64,000 bases of DNA from Granulicella mallensis. Its GTDB lineage: Bacteria; Acidobacteriota; Terriglobia; Terriglobales; Acidobacteriaceae. The position numbers and the translations under genes were made by a program. Position 1 is the first letter of the stretch, and every line of letters begins with the position of its first letter. Location of the stretch: the NCBI RefSeq assembly GCF_014203225.1, contig NZ_JACHIO010000007.1:222826-286825 (forward strand). The letters are read 5' to 3'. The notes under the pieces were generated by a model. It was not told where the DNA came from. It did no database searches and saw nothing but the letters and a program-made list of their open reading frames with translations. Positions 33,238-41,529 of the stretch are shown in pieces.

Positions 33238-33885
33238 CTACTGCAACAACCCCCTTTTGTGGAGTTCGCGGAGGACCTGTTCGATGGACCAGTCGAGGTC
33301 TTCGGTGCCTTCCACAATGAGATTCGCGTGGGCCTGCGAGGGCAGGACGTAGCGTTCGGCCATGGGCTGGGCGGTGGCTTCGAACTGCGCACGGACGCTC
33401 TCTTCCGTGCGGCCACGTTCGCGCATGTCACGGTAGATGCGACGGTTGAGGCAGATCTCGTTCGGCGCGTTCACGTAGACGCTGAAGTCGTAGAGCGGCA
33501 GAAGCTCCGGATAGTGCAGGGCGAGAATGCCTTCGACGATAAGGAAGCGTGCTGGGGAGACAGAGTCGAAGGCTCCTGGGACGCGGGTGTGATGGGTGAA
33601 GTCATAGACCGGTCGCTGGATCGTTTGGCCCGCGGCCAGTCTGCGAAGGTGTTCGACGAAGAGCTCGCTCTCCAGCGAGTCGGGGTCGTCGAAGTTTTCC
33701 TTATCGCGTAATTCAAGGGGAATCTGCGAGAGGTCGCGGTAGTACAGGTCGAGCGGGAAGATGGTGGCCTCGAGCTGGGAGGCAAGCTCGCGTGCGAGCG
33801 TTGTCTTGCCGGAGCCGGAGCAGCCGGCGATGCCGAGGATGATGGGTCGTTGGGGAAGGCTGAGTTGCCGGTCGGATTCCTGCAT
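33238..33885 (-). CDS. udk: Uridine kinase
   Basis: Phosphorylates uridine and cytidine to UMP/CMP in pyrimidine salvage. The P-loop GIAGCSGSGKTTLARELAS, then FPLDLYYRDLSQIPLELR, is typical of the family; NDDPDSLESEL-like and YVNAPNEICLNRRIYRDMRERG follow. With the start at ATG 33885 the protein has 215 residues, the usual length. In-frame ATGs at 33957 and 33966 would add an unconserved 24-27-residue N-terminus. It heads the nucleoside block but is separated from punA by a 360-bp repeat-rich gap. Confidence 0.92.
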   Translation of the reverse strand: MQESDRQLSLPQRPIILGIAGCSGSGKTTLARELASQLEATIFPLDLYYRDLSQIPLELRDKENFDDPDSLESELFVEHLRRLAAGQTIQRPVYDFTHHTRVPGAFDSVSPARFLIVEGILALHYPELLPLYDFSVYVNAPNEICLNRRIYRDMRERGRTEESVRAQFEATAQPMAERYVLPSQAHANLIVEGTEDLDWSIEQVLRELHKRGLLQ

Positions 33886-34039
33886 GGTCTTCACACGAGT
33901 GTATCCGTGAGTAGCCGGCTTTTGCAGCAGAGACGCTGCGTGAAGGTTTGTGGCCATTGATTTCAAGGCCTTGAGGTAAATCGAAAAGAAGAGGCTACCT
34001 TCTTTTGGATTTTTGGATTACGCGCAGGCTTTCTGGGAG

Positions 34040-34215
34040 CATGAGCGAAAAACGGGAGGAAGCAGGTTCGCTCGCTGCGCTCGGAATGACAACCAGAAGA
34101 GCAAGAGCAAGAGCAAGAGCAAGAGCAAGAGCAAGAGCAAGAGCAAAAGCAAAAGCAAAAGCAGATTGCCTGCGGGAATGACAAACTAGAAAAGCAAAAG
34201 CAGAGGGAGAGGCAG
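34040..34215. repeat. Family-2 repeat with (CAAGAG) hexanucleotide run
   Basis: In the gap between punA and udk. About 7 tandem AAGAGC units (34098-34145) pass into AAAAGC units and end with CAGATTGCCTGCGGGAATGAC. The run could expand or shrink by slippage. No gene in the gap. Confidence 0.85.
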
Positions 34216-34244
34216 AGCAGGTTATCTAATTGAAATGGGTTGAA

Positions 34245-35099
34245 TCATGCGATTTGCGCGGCGACCTGCGGGATGAGTGCTTTTACCAGCGCCGTGAACT
34301 GCTTTTCGACGCGTTTGCCGGTCTCCATGACCTCTTCGTGGTTGATGGCTTGATCGAGCACGCCTGCTGCCATGTTGGTCACCAGGGAGAGACCGAGGAC
34401 TTCGATCCCCATGTGGCGGGCGATGATGACCTCATGCACGGTGCTCATGCCGACGAGGTCCGCGCCGAGCGTGCGGAAGGCGCGGATCTCGGCGGGGGTC
34501 TCGTAGCTGGGGCCCAGCACGGCGAGATAGACGCCTTCCGGCAAGGGGATGTTTTGCTTTGCGGCCTCGGCGTGTGCGATCTGGCGCAGGCTCGCGGAGT
34601 AGGCGGTGCTCATGTCGAAGAAGCGTTGACCATTGGCAGGGGAGCAGGCGAAGCGGGGGTCGTTCGGTCCGAGCGCCGCGTTGGTGCCGGTGAGGTTGAT
34701 GTGGTCGGAGATGCAGACGAGGCCTCCCTGACCGTAGCTCTTGTTGATGCCGCCTGCCGCGTTGGTGACGATGAGTCCGGTGCAGCCAAGCAGTCCGAGA
34801 ACGCGTGTGGGGAAGGTGACCTCGGCCATCGAGTAGCCCTCGTAGGCATGAACGCGGCCCTGCATTATCGCGACGTTGATGCCGCCGATGGTTCCGAGCA
34901 CGAGCTTGCCGGAGTGGCCTGCCACGGTGGAGAGCGGCCAGCCTGGGATGTCGGCGTAGGCAATGGTCGTTGCGTCTTCTACCTGCGAGGCGAAGTTGCC
35001 GAGGCCCGAGCCGAGGATGATGCCGAGGGTCGGCTTGGCGGCATGGAGCGAGCGAATGTGCCCGGCAGCGGCGGAGCAAAGGGTGTATTGGTCGGTCAT
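34245..35099 (-). CDS. punA: Purine nucleoside phosphorylase (PNP I/II type)
   Basis: Splits purine nucleosides with phosphate into free base and ribose 1-phosphate. The 284-residue length and motifs match trimeric PNP: GIILGSGLGNFA, AGHSGKLVLG, MQGRVHAYEG, TNAAGGI, YETPAEIRAFRTLGADLVGM (base site) and HEVIIARHMGIEVLG. The ATG at 35099 overlaps the stop of the toxin gene by 4 bp (ATGA), so it is translationally coupled. It works with NupC, Udk, DeoA and Cdd in nucleoside salvage. Confidence 0.95.
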   Translation of the reverse strand: MTDQYTLCSAAAGHIRSLHAAKPTLGIILGSGLGNFASQVEDATTIAYADIPGWPLSTVAGHSGKLVLGTIGGINVAIMQGRVHAYEGYSMAEVTFPTRVLGLLGCTGLIVTNAAGGINKSYGQGGLVCISDHINLTGTNAALGPNDPRFACSPANGQRFFDMSTAYSASLRQIAHAEAAKQNIPLPEGVYLAVLGPSYETPAEIRAFRTLGADLVGMSTVHEVIIARHMGIEVLGLSLVTNMAAGVLDQAINHEEVMETGKRVEKQFTALVKALIPQVAAQIA

Positions 35100-35410
35100 G
35101 AGGTCGGTCGAGATTTTCTCAGGCGTTGACGGAGAATGCGGGCGACATTACGGGAGTGCAGAACCGCCACAATGGATAGAGTTTCGCCGCTCACCTGGAA
35201 GACGAGGAGATAGGGATCTTCGAACCAGAAACAAACGTTCGCTTTGGTTAGATCCCTTCGACGATGTCCTGTGTATGGCCATTCGGTGAGATGCTTGATG
35301 GCAAGGGCAATGACTGCGTTGAACCCATCGCCCATTGCACTGGGAGCCTGATAATAGGCGAGCGTTTCGATAAGATCTCGTTCTGCTGTTTCGGCGAAAC
35401 GGACTTGCAT
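35096..35410 (-). CDS. ParE/RelE-family toxin
   Basis: A 104-residue type II toxin-like protein. MQVRFAETAERDLIETLAYY, then RRDLTKANVCFWFEDPYLLVFQV and a C-terminal AVLHSRNVARILRQRL fit the ParE/RelE superfamily. Whether it inhibits gyrase (ParE) or cuts mRNA (RelE) cannot be told. The start overlaps the antitoxin stop (TGATG). The stop overlaps the punA start (ATGA), which is unusual for a TA toxin. Confidence 0.9.
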   Translation of the reverse strand: MQVRFAETAERDLIETLAYYQAPSAMGDGFNAVIALAIKHLTEWPYTGHRRRDLTKANVCFWFEDPYLLVFQVSGETLSIVAVLHSRNVARILRQRLRKSRPTS

Positions 35411-35652
35411 CAGGCCTTCTTCTGATTGAATGTGCGCATCATTGCCAAAACCTCTTCAGCCGATTTCGTACGTCCGGCTTCAATGTCTTCCAGACCTGCG
35501 GCGATACGATCGCGAGCATAATCCTGCCACTCATCATCTTCCTCAATGGCTTTGAGCCCGGCATGGAGTGCGTCCGATATGGATTCGAAGCGGCCAGCAG
35601 CAACAAGAGCTTCCGCTTTCTTCTGATCATCGGGGCTTAGTTCAACTGTCAT
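35410..35652 (-). CDS. ParD-type antitoxin
   Basis: An 80-residue antitoxin: MTVELSPDDQKKAEALVAAG, SISDALHAGLKAIEED and the C-terminal KSAEEVLAMMRTF. A ribbon-helix-helix N-terminus fits ParD. The ATG at 35652 has AGGTGAAGG upstream; a longer in-frame stretch to 35853 lies over the nupC gene and is not coding. It follows nupC by 35 bp, so nupC, antitoxin, toxin and punA look like one transcript. Confidence 0.88.
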   Translation of the reverse strand: MTVELSPDDQKKAEALVAAGRFESISDALHAGLKAIEEDDEWQDYARDRIAAGLEDIEAGRTKSAEEVLAMMRTFNQKKA

Positions 35653-35687
35653 GGCCTTCACCTCGCACGAACAGGATACCAAGCGAA

Positions 35688-36944
35688 CTACTTGATCAGC
35701 ATGGAAACGATGCTGGCGGACATCAGGTTGGCCATGGTTCCGGCGAGCATGGCGCGCAGGCCGAGCTTGGCGAGATCGTTGCGGCGGTTGGGGACCAGGG
35801 CTCCGATACCACCGATCTGCATGCCGATGGAGCCCACGTTGGCAAAGCCGCACAGGGCGAAGGTGGCGATGGAGAAGGTGCGGGGGGAGAGTACCGCCTT
35901 GATCTTGCCCAGTTCATTGAAGGCAAGGAACTCGTTGATGATGGTGCGGGTGCCGAGGAGGTTGCCGATGGTACGGGCTTCGTGCCAGGGGATGCCGATG
36001 AGCCAGGCTACGGGTGCTCCTACGACGCCGAGAACGTTGTTCAGCGAGTGAGGGAAGGGGATGCCGTGGTTCGTACCCGGCAGATGCACTGTCCATGCAG
36101 CGTTCGAGATGCCGAGCATGATGGCGTTGAAGAGGCCGACGAGGGCGACGAAGCTGATCAGCATGATGGCGACGTTGAAGGCCAGCTGGCCGCCGTCGAT
36201 GGTGCCGCGGGCGATGGCTCCGATGAAATTCTCGTCCTTGTGCTCCTCGCTGGGCGGCATGTTGACGGTGCCCTGGGTGGCGGGGACTTCGGTCTCCGGG
36301 ACGAGCATCTTGGCTACGAGGATAGTGCCCGGAGCGGTCATGATGACGGCGGAGAGAAGGTCTTTGGCGTTGATTCCAAAGAGGATGTAGGCTGCCATGA
36401 TCCCGCCGGACACGTGTGCCATGCCGGAGGTCATGATGGTCATCAGCTCGGAGCGCGTGGCCCCGGCGAGGAAGGGGCGAATGGTGAGCGGAGCCTCGGT
36501 CTGGCCCATGAAGATGCTGGCCGCGACGTTGGTGGACTCGGCGCCGGAGGTTCCCATGGTGAACTGCATGATCCAGGCGACAGCCTTGATGATCTGCTGC
36601 ATCAGGCCAATGTGGTAAAGGATGGCGAAAAAGGCGCTGACGAAGATGATGGTGGGCAGCACGGCGAAGGCGAAGATGCTGAGTGGGCTCTTCGGATTGC
36701 CGAGAGCGCCGAAGACGAGTGAGGAGCCGTCGGCGGAGTGCCCCAGAAGGCCTGTGATCACGCCGGAGACAGAGCTGAGGATTTGCTGCCCATAGCTCCA
36801 CTTGATGACCAGGAAGGCGAAGATGATCTGCAGCCCGAGACCCCAGCCCACAGTGCGCCAGCGAATGGCGCTGCGATTGGTGGAGAAGGCATAGGCAAGT
36901 CCGAGAAAAACGATAAGTCCGAGAAGTCCGGTAAAACGGCCCAA
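35688..36944 (-). CDS. nupC: Concentrative nucleoside transporter
   Basis: A 418-residue CNT-family permease that imports nucleosides with H+ or Na+. About ten membrane helices are visible. GQTEAPLTIRPFLA is the classical GQTE motif, and a second signature around ELGKIKAVLSPRTFSIATFA is seen near the end. The start is TTG (36944) with GGAG six bases upstream. It begins a probable operon with the TA pair and punA. Confidence 0.95.
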   Translation of the reverse strand: MGRFTGLLGLIVFLGLAYAFSTNRSAIRWRTVGWGLGLQIIFAFLVIKWSYGQQILSSVSGVITGLLGHSADGSSLVFGALGNPKSPLSIFAFAVLPTIIFVSAFFAILYHIGLMQQIIKAVAWIMQFTMGTSGAESTNVAASIFMGQTEAPLTIRPFLAGATRSELMTIMTSGMAHVSGGIMAAYILFGINAKDLLSAVIMTAPGTILVAKMLVPETEVPATQGTVNMPPSEEHKDENFIGAIARGTIDGGQLAFNVAIMLISFVALVGLFNAIMLGISNAAWTVHLPGTNHGIPFPHSLNNVLGVVGAPVAWLIGIPWHEARTIGNLLGTRTIINEFLAFNELGKIKAVLSPRTFSIATFALCGFANVGSIGMQIGGIGALVPNRRNDLAKLGLRAMLAGTMANLMSASIVSMLIK

Positions 36945-37204
36945 GGCGTGCTCCGATGGTCAAACAGAATCAGCTGGTTGGTGGCAGTGTAACGGGTCAG
37001 ACGGCGCGAGAGCTATTGGCTCTTTCCTTGGCCGGCAGGTTTTGCAGAAAAAATGGGGTATGTCGCTCTTTTTGAATGAGGATGATACACTGAAAAAGAT
37101 CGTAGAATCCGATCTGGTCTACTTGCTTGTTCTGGCCGTACTGCTTTACAGCAAACAACTCCAAATTGCGTTCAGCGGTACATCGTATTAAAGGAACAAA
37201 CCAA

Positions 37205-37405
37205 ATGGAACAGGGAACAGTTAAATGGTTCAACGACGCTAAGGGTTTCGGCTTTCTGAGCCGCGCTAACGGCGACGACGTTTTCGTACATCACACCGCC
37301 ATCCAGAGCAACGGCTTCCGTTCGCTTCAGGAAGGCCAGAGCGTTCAGTTCAATGTAGTCAAGGGCCCCAAGGGCTGGCAGGCAGAGAACGTTCAGGTTG
37401 TGTAA
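37205..37405 (+). CDS. Cold-shock protein, CspA family (second copy)
   Basis: A 66-residue single-domain RNA chaperone with RNP motifs KGFGFL and VFVHH. It is nearly identical to the copy at 5582-5782 (same length, same start and same KGPKGWQA end). It follows an AT-rich leader of about 260 bp and is followed by a strong terminator. The ATG at 37205 is chosen because the extra 26 codons upstream are not conserved. Confidence 0.95.
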   Translation: MEQGTVKWFNDAKGFGFLSRANGDDVFVHHTAIQSNGFRSLQEGQSVQFNVVKGPKGWQAENVQVV

Positions 37406-37427
37406 GAGTTTCAACGGATAGAGGCTC

Positions 37428-37454
37428 AGGGCGGTTCTTTAGGAACCGCCCTTT
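37428..37454 (+). terminator. Intrinsic terminator after second cold-shock gene
   Basis: AGGGCGGTTC and GAACCGCCCT form a 10-bp perfect stem with a TTTAG loop, followed by TT (the last stem base T plus two). Confidence 0.85.
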
Positions 37455-37548
37455 GCTATTGCAGCAGAGACTTACAAAAATCTGATTCCCCCTGACGATT
37501 CCGCGGGGCTGCCTCTTATTACTCCAACCAGAAGTCTGTGGAGGGCAC

Positions 37549-37968
37549 ATGGCGAACATCGTCGAAAACAAGTATTACCTGAAGACCGTCCATGAAGAGA
37601 TCGATCTCTTCGATCGCAAGCTGGCGCATCTTTTGAACTTCGAGAGCTTCGACAACGAAGCCGACCGTGCTGCCGCAACCCGCAAGCTGACCCTGAAGCG
37701 CGACGCCCTGGTTCTGACCGCCAAGCGTCTTGCCGGTGAGGGAATCGAGTTCAATCAGAACGACCTGCCACGCTCTTTCCGTCCGAAGGACGCGCCTGTG
37801 GCTGTCGAGACCACCGAAGTGGCGGAAGCCGCTCCCAAGACTGCAGAGCCTTTCGTTCCCGCGGGATCGAACCGCAGCGTGCGGCGTCAGGGTTCTCCCT
37901 ATGCCGGAACGTCGCTGGATTGGCAGTCGAGCGTGCAGCATTACATGCAGAAAAAAGCCAAGGCGTAA
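37549..37968 (+). CDS. Conserved-looking small cytoplasmic protein of unknown function
   Basis: A 139-residue soluble protein with no signal peptide or membrane segment. The first ~70 residues look like a helical hairpin (KTVHEEIDLFDRKLAHLLNF; RKLTLKRDALVLTAKRLAGE). The rest is Pro/Ala/Glu-rich and ends in a basic VQHYMQKKAKA. GGAGG lies upstream of the ATG. It follows a cold-shock gene and precedes a hairpin repeat. I do not recognise a family. Confidence 0.7.
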   Translation: MANIVENKYYLKTVHEEIDLFDRKLAHLLNFESFDNEADRAAATRKLTLKRDALVLTAKRLAGEGIEFNQNDLPRSFRPKDAPVAVETTEVAEAAPKTAEPFVPAGSNRSVRRQGSPYAGTSLDWQSSVQHYMQKKAKA

Positions 37969-38035
37969 AAGCAGGGTTTTCCTGGAAAGCCGTTCTGTTT
38001 GTTGCGGCGTCACAGGTATCGTGCGAATAAATTGA

Positions 38036-38275
38036 AGAGGGCTGAAGGCCCAACCTATCTGGAATTCGCGATAGGTTGGGCCTTCAGCCCTCTGTTTCGT
38101 TGATGCTCGTAATCCAGGGGATGTGTCCGGGACTGGTATAGGTCGCCCCTTCAGGGCTCTACTTTTTCTGGGATCGTAACCCAGGGTTCCGGCGACACGG
38201 CGAGCCAAAAGCGCTCGCCAGCCGCCTCCTCCCTGGGCTGGGATATACCGCCCCTTTGGGGCTAGCTTCTGTATC
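38036..38275. repeat. Dispersed hairpin repeat (family 1), copy g
   Basis: Opens with a perfect 23-24-bp hairpin (arms about 38037-38060 and 38070-38093, AGAGGGCTGAAGGCCCAACC and complement). Then come the usual GTAACCCAGGGTTCCGGCGA, GCGCTCGCCAGCCGCCTCC and CCCTTTGGGGCT blocks. The end of a + gene (37968) and of a minus gene (38300) flank it, so a terminator role is possible. Confidence 0.85.
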
Positions 38276-38299
38276 GTTTCCCGGATTCTGTGATTTTCC

Positions 38300-39712
38300 C
38301 TACTTTTTCGTGATGATCTCGCGGATGAGCGGCTGCTTCTGTCGCGGCTCGTTGGTGATTTCGACTGTCGCTTCCAACATGCGATAAGGTTCGTCGAGCA
38401 ACGCTGCATCCTCACTGAAGAGCGTGAAGATGGGCTGGCCTTCTGCCAGTCTGTCGCCAAGTTTTGCGTGTGACTCGATGCCCGCGTGGGCGCTGACGGG
38501 GTCGCCGGGTTTGGCGCGGCCTGCGCCGAGGCGTTGCACGGCCCAGCCGACTTCTTTGCAGTCCATGCCCGCGAGATAGCCTGCACGCGAGGCCTTGAGC
38601 ACGCGCGTTGCCTTTGGCCGATGGAAGGCTGCTGGATCGCTGAAGATGCTGGTGTCGCCCTGGTGCGCGGCGACGATCTGCAGCCATGACTTGTAGGCCG
38701 CGCCGGAACGCAGGATGTCATCGGAGAGCTTTGCGCCGGCCTCAGGTGTGGAGGTCTTGCCGCCGAAGTAGAGCATCCAGCCGGAGAGGATGTTCGAAAG
38801 TTCGATGAGGTCGGCGGACATCGCATGGCGATGGCCCTTCAGGATGTCGACGCACTCCCAGACCTCGACCCAGTTGCCGGAGAAGCGGCCGAGCGGCTCG
38901 TCCATGGTGGTGAGCAGGGCGGCTGTGCGTGTGCCGGCGCGTTCGCCGGTAGAGACCATCAGTTCGGCGAGGAACTTCGACTTCTCGTAGGTGGGCATGA
39001 AGGCGCCGGAGCCTACTTTGACGTCGAGCACGAGAGCGTTCAGGCTTTCGGCGAGCTTCTTGCTCATGATGCTGGCCGTAATCAGGAACGGCGATTCGAC
39101 CGTGCCGGTGTGGTCGCGCATGGCGTAGAGGATGCGGTCGGCGGGTACCAGGCGCGGCGTCTGGCCGACGAGTGAGGCGTGGCACTCGCGCAGGATTTCC
39201 GCGAAACGGGCCATGGAGATTTGAGTGTCGAAGCCGGGAATCGTCTCGAGCTTATCGAGGGTGCCTCCCGTGTGACCTAGAGATCGTCCGGAGATCATGG
39301 GCACCGAGATGCTGGGCGACAGCTCCAGTCCGGCTGCGGCGACGACCGGCGCGATGAGCAGCGAGCTCTTGTCTCCTACGCCACCGGTGGAGTGCTTATC
39401 GACGGTGAATGTGTGCAGAGGAGCGGCGTCGAAGGTCTCGCCGGAGAAGCGCATCGCTGTCGTCAGGTTAGCGAGCTCCTCCGGCGAGAGGCCGCGCTGG
39501 AAGACGGCCATGAGGAACGCGGCGATCTGCGCATCGGTGACTTTATCGGTGGCAGAGAGTGTGGCGGGCTTTTCGCCGCGTGCTTCGGCGAGTTTCTGCT
39601 CGCCGTTGAGAACGACAGCGCGGATGAAGTGTTCGATCTCGGCTTTGGTGAGTTCGGCTCCGTCGCGCTTTTTAATGACGATGTCGAGGGGATAGATTGC
39701 GTGGTCGGACAT
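38300..39712 (-). CDS. deoA: Thymidine/pyrimidine-nucleoside phosphorylase
   Basis: Phosphorolyses thymidine/uridine. Visible motifs: VDKHSTGGVGDKSS, ISGRSLGHTGGTLDKLE (the thymidine-phosphorylase signature), MRDHTGTVESPFLITASIMSKK and LDVKVGSGAFM. At 470 residues it is longer than the usual ~435-440. The stretch around residues 335-390 and the C-terminus contain what looks like extra sequence (GDTSIFSDPAAFHRP). Cytidine deaminase lies upstream by about 84 bp, probably as one transcript. Confidence 0.93.
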   Translation of the reverse strand: MSDHAIYPLDIVIKKRDGAELTKAEIEHFIRAVVLNGEQKLAEARGEKPATLSATDKVTDAQIAAFLMAVFQRGLSPEELANLTTAMRFSGETFDAAPLHTFTVDKHSTGGVGDKSSLLIAPVVAAAGLELSPSISVPMISGRSLGHTGGTLDKLETIPGFDTQISMARFAEILRECHASLVGQTPRLVPADRILYAMRDHTGTVESPFLITASIMSKKLAESLNALVLDVKVGSGAFMPTYEKSKFLAELMVSTGERAGTRTAALLTTMDEPLGRFSGNWVEVWECVDILKGHRHAMSADLIELSNILSGWMLYFGGKTSTPEAGAKLSDDILRSGAAYKSWLQIVAAHQGDTSIFSDPAAFHRPKATRVLKASRAGYLAGMDCKEVGWAVQRLGAGRAKPGDPVSAHAGIESHAKLGDRLAEGQPIFTLFSEDAALLDEPYRMLEATVEITNEPRQKQPLIREIITKK

Positions 39713-39796
39713 AGGGAAGGTCTCTTGGTGCGGGATGCTCGGTGTGGCGATGGTCCGGTGCGGGTTCTATTCAGCTATGAGCTGCGAGGTTGCGAG

Positions 39797-40258
39797 CTAC
39801 GAGGTGCGAGAGTGATGGGGCTCGAGATGTTCGGGGCGGAAGGCGTGGGGTAGTAGCTCTCCCAGAGTGGTTTCTTTTGGCGCGCCGTTTTCGCCGGGGT
39901 AGAGGATGATTGTCGCATCGTCGCCGAACTCGGTGAGGGTCTGGCGGCAGGCTCCGCAGGGCATGGAGGCTGCGTTGTTGAGGTTGGCGACGGCGACGGC
40001 GCGCAGGCGGATCTTCGGGCCGTGCTCTGCGACGGCACGGGCGATGGCCCCTTGTTCGGCGCAACTGGTGAGGCGGTAGGAGCAGTTTTCGACGTTGCAG
40101 CCGGTGACGATGGAGCCGTCGGTAAGCAATAACGCCGCGCCGACGCGGAAGTGGCTGTACGGCGAGTAGGAGCGTTCGGCGGCGGTCGTTGCGAGGACGC
40201 GAAGATTCTCGCGTTCGGTGATCGTGAGATCGGCGGATTGGAGTGCAGCCTGTGACAT
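39797..40258 (-). CDS. cdd: Cytidine deaminase
   Basis: Converts cytidine/deoxycytidine to uridine/deoxyuridine. The 153-residue length is typical of the small tetrameric form. Zinc ligands: Cys66 in TSCAEQGAIA, with catalytic Glu68, and Cys101/Cys104 in PCGACRQTLTEF. The family's NVENCSY motif is at 55-61. Its uridine products can go to DeoA, next gene downstream. Confidence 0.95.
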   Translation of the reverse strand: MSQAALQSADLTITERENLRVLATTAAERSYSPYSHFRVGAALLLTDGSIVTGCNVENCSYRLTSCAEQGAIARAVAEHGPKIRLRAVAVANLNNAASMPCGACRQTLTEFGDDATIILYPGENGAPKETTLGELLPHAFRPEHLEPHHSRTS

Positions 40259-40306
40259 GGTGAGTGATTTAAGGTAGTCGCTTGGCTGCGGGATGGCAAG
40301 CTCGGT

Positions 40307-41452
40307 CTAGGCTGGATGCAGCAGATGGGAGCGCAGCTCTTCGGGGTGGTAGCAGTGTGCCAGGGCTGTCTCCTGGGTGATGCGTCGCGTTCGAGCCAGC
40401 TCGGCCAGCGACTGGTCCATGGTCATCATGCCTTCGCCGCGACTGGTCGAGATGTGCGAGCGAATCTGGTGGTCCTGGCCGGTGCGAATCATGTTGCGGA
40501 TGGCCGTGGTAGCGACCATGACCTCGACGGCGGGGTAGCGGCCCACGGGGCCGATTCCGGGGACGAGTTGTTGGGCGATGACGGCGAGCAGCGCCAGCGA
40601 GAGTTGCTGGCGAATCTGGGCCTGGTTGCTGGCGGGGAAGCTGTCCAGGATGCGCGACATCGTTTGGGCGGCGTCGTTGGTATGCAGCGAGGAGAGGACG
40701 AGGTGCCCGGTCTCGGCTGCTGTGAGAGCGGCAGCCATGGTCTCGCTATCGCGCATCTCGCCGATCAGGATTACGTCGGGATTCTGGCGCAGGACGGCGC
40801 GGACGGCGTCCGCAAAGCTCGGTGTGTCGTGGCCAACCTCGATCTGCTCCACGATGGAGTTTCGGTTGGTGTGCTGGTACTCGACGGGGTCTTCAATCGT
40901 GATGATGTGGTCGCGCCGGCGTGCGTTGACCTGGTCGATGAGCGCAGCCATGGTGGAGGTTTTGCCGGAGCCGGTGGGTCCAGTGAGGAGGATCAAGCCT
41001 TGACGGCGCTCCGTCAACCGGGCGAGTACGGGGGGCAGATGTAAAGATTCGACGGTCGGGATCTGGGCGGGCAGCAGCCGGATGCTCGCAGCGAGCGTGC
41101 CGCGCTGATAGTGAACGTTGGCCCGGAATCTGCCTGTTGCTCCTCGAACGAAGCAAAAGTCGAGGGCCCTTTGAGCTTCAAGCTCTTTCGATTGCTCATT
41201 CGTCAGAAGCGGCAGCAGCAGGCCGCGAAGGTCTTCTGGTGTCTGGACTTTGCCGGTAGCCGGAGCCAGTGATCCATTGATGCGCAGCGTGATGGCTGAC
41301 CCAGCCACGAGGAGGACGTCGGAGGCGCCTTGTCCGGCGGCCAACGCGAGCAGCGAATCGAGCGAAGCCGTTGTCGTGGCGGTCTTGGCTCCCGGCACGG
41401 TGCGATTCAACTCATAGACAAGCTGCGACAGATCACTCTCATACACGGACAT
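40307..41452 (-). CDS. pilT: Twitching-motility ATPase PilT
   Basis: Hexameric ATPase that retracts type IV pili. At 381 residues it has the Walker A GPTGSGKTST, the Asp box ITIEDPVEYQH, Walker B LIGEMRDSETM and the His box SSLHTNDAAQT. C-terminal AIRNMIR and a regulatory segment follow. The start MSVYESDLSQ at 41452 has GGAGG upstream; an in-frame start at 41497 is weaker. It is divergent from lhr. Confidence 0.94.
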   Translation of the reverse strand: MSVYESDLSQLVYELNRTVPGAKTATTTASLDSLLALAAGQGASDVLLVAGSAITLRINGSLAPATGKVQTPEDLRGLLLPLLTNEQSKELEAQRALDFCFVRGATGRFRANVHYQRGTLAASIRLLPAQIPTVESLHLPPVLARLTERRQGLILLTGPTGSGKTSTMAALIDQVNARRRDHIITIEDPVEYQHTNRNSIVEQIEVGHDTPSFADAVRAVLRQNPDVILIGEMRDSETMAAALTAAETGHLVLSSLHTNDAAQTMSRILDSFPASNQAQIRQQLSLALLAVIAQQLVPGIGPVGRYPAVEVMVATTAIRNMIRTGQDHQIRSHISTSRGEGMMTMDQSLAELARTRRITQETALAHCYHPEELRSHLLHPA

Positions 41453-41529
41453 GGGCCCTCCAAAGTGTGAGGGCCAAAGATCGGGCGGCTCCTGCACGTT
41501 GTTTATGCTTAGACGGGCAGGAATGGAGG

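Noticed and set aside
36945..37204. Upstream in-frame extension of the second cold-shock gene (26 codons from 37127)
   Set aside because: The added residues are not conserved; family length is matched by the ATG at 37205.
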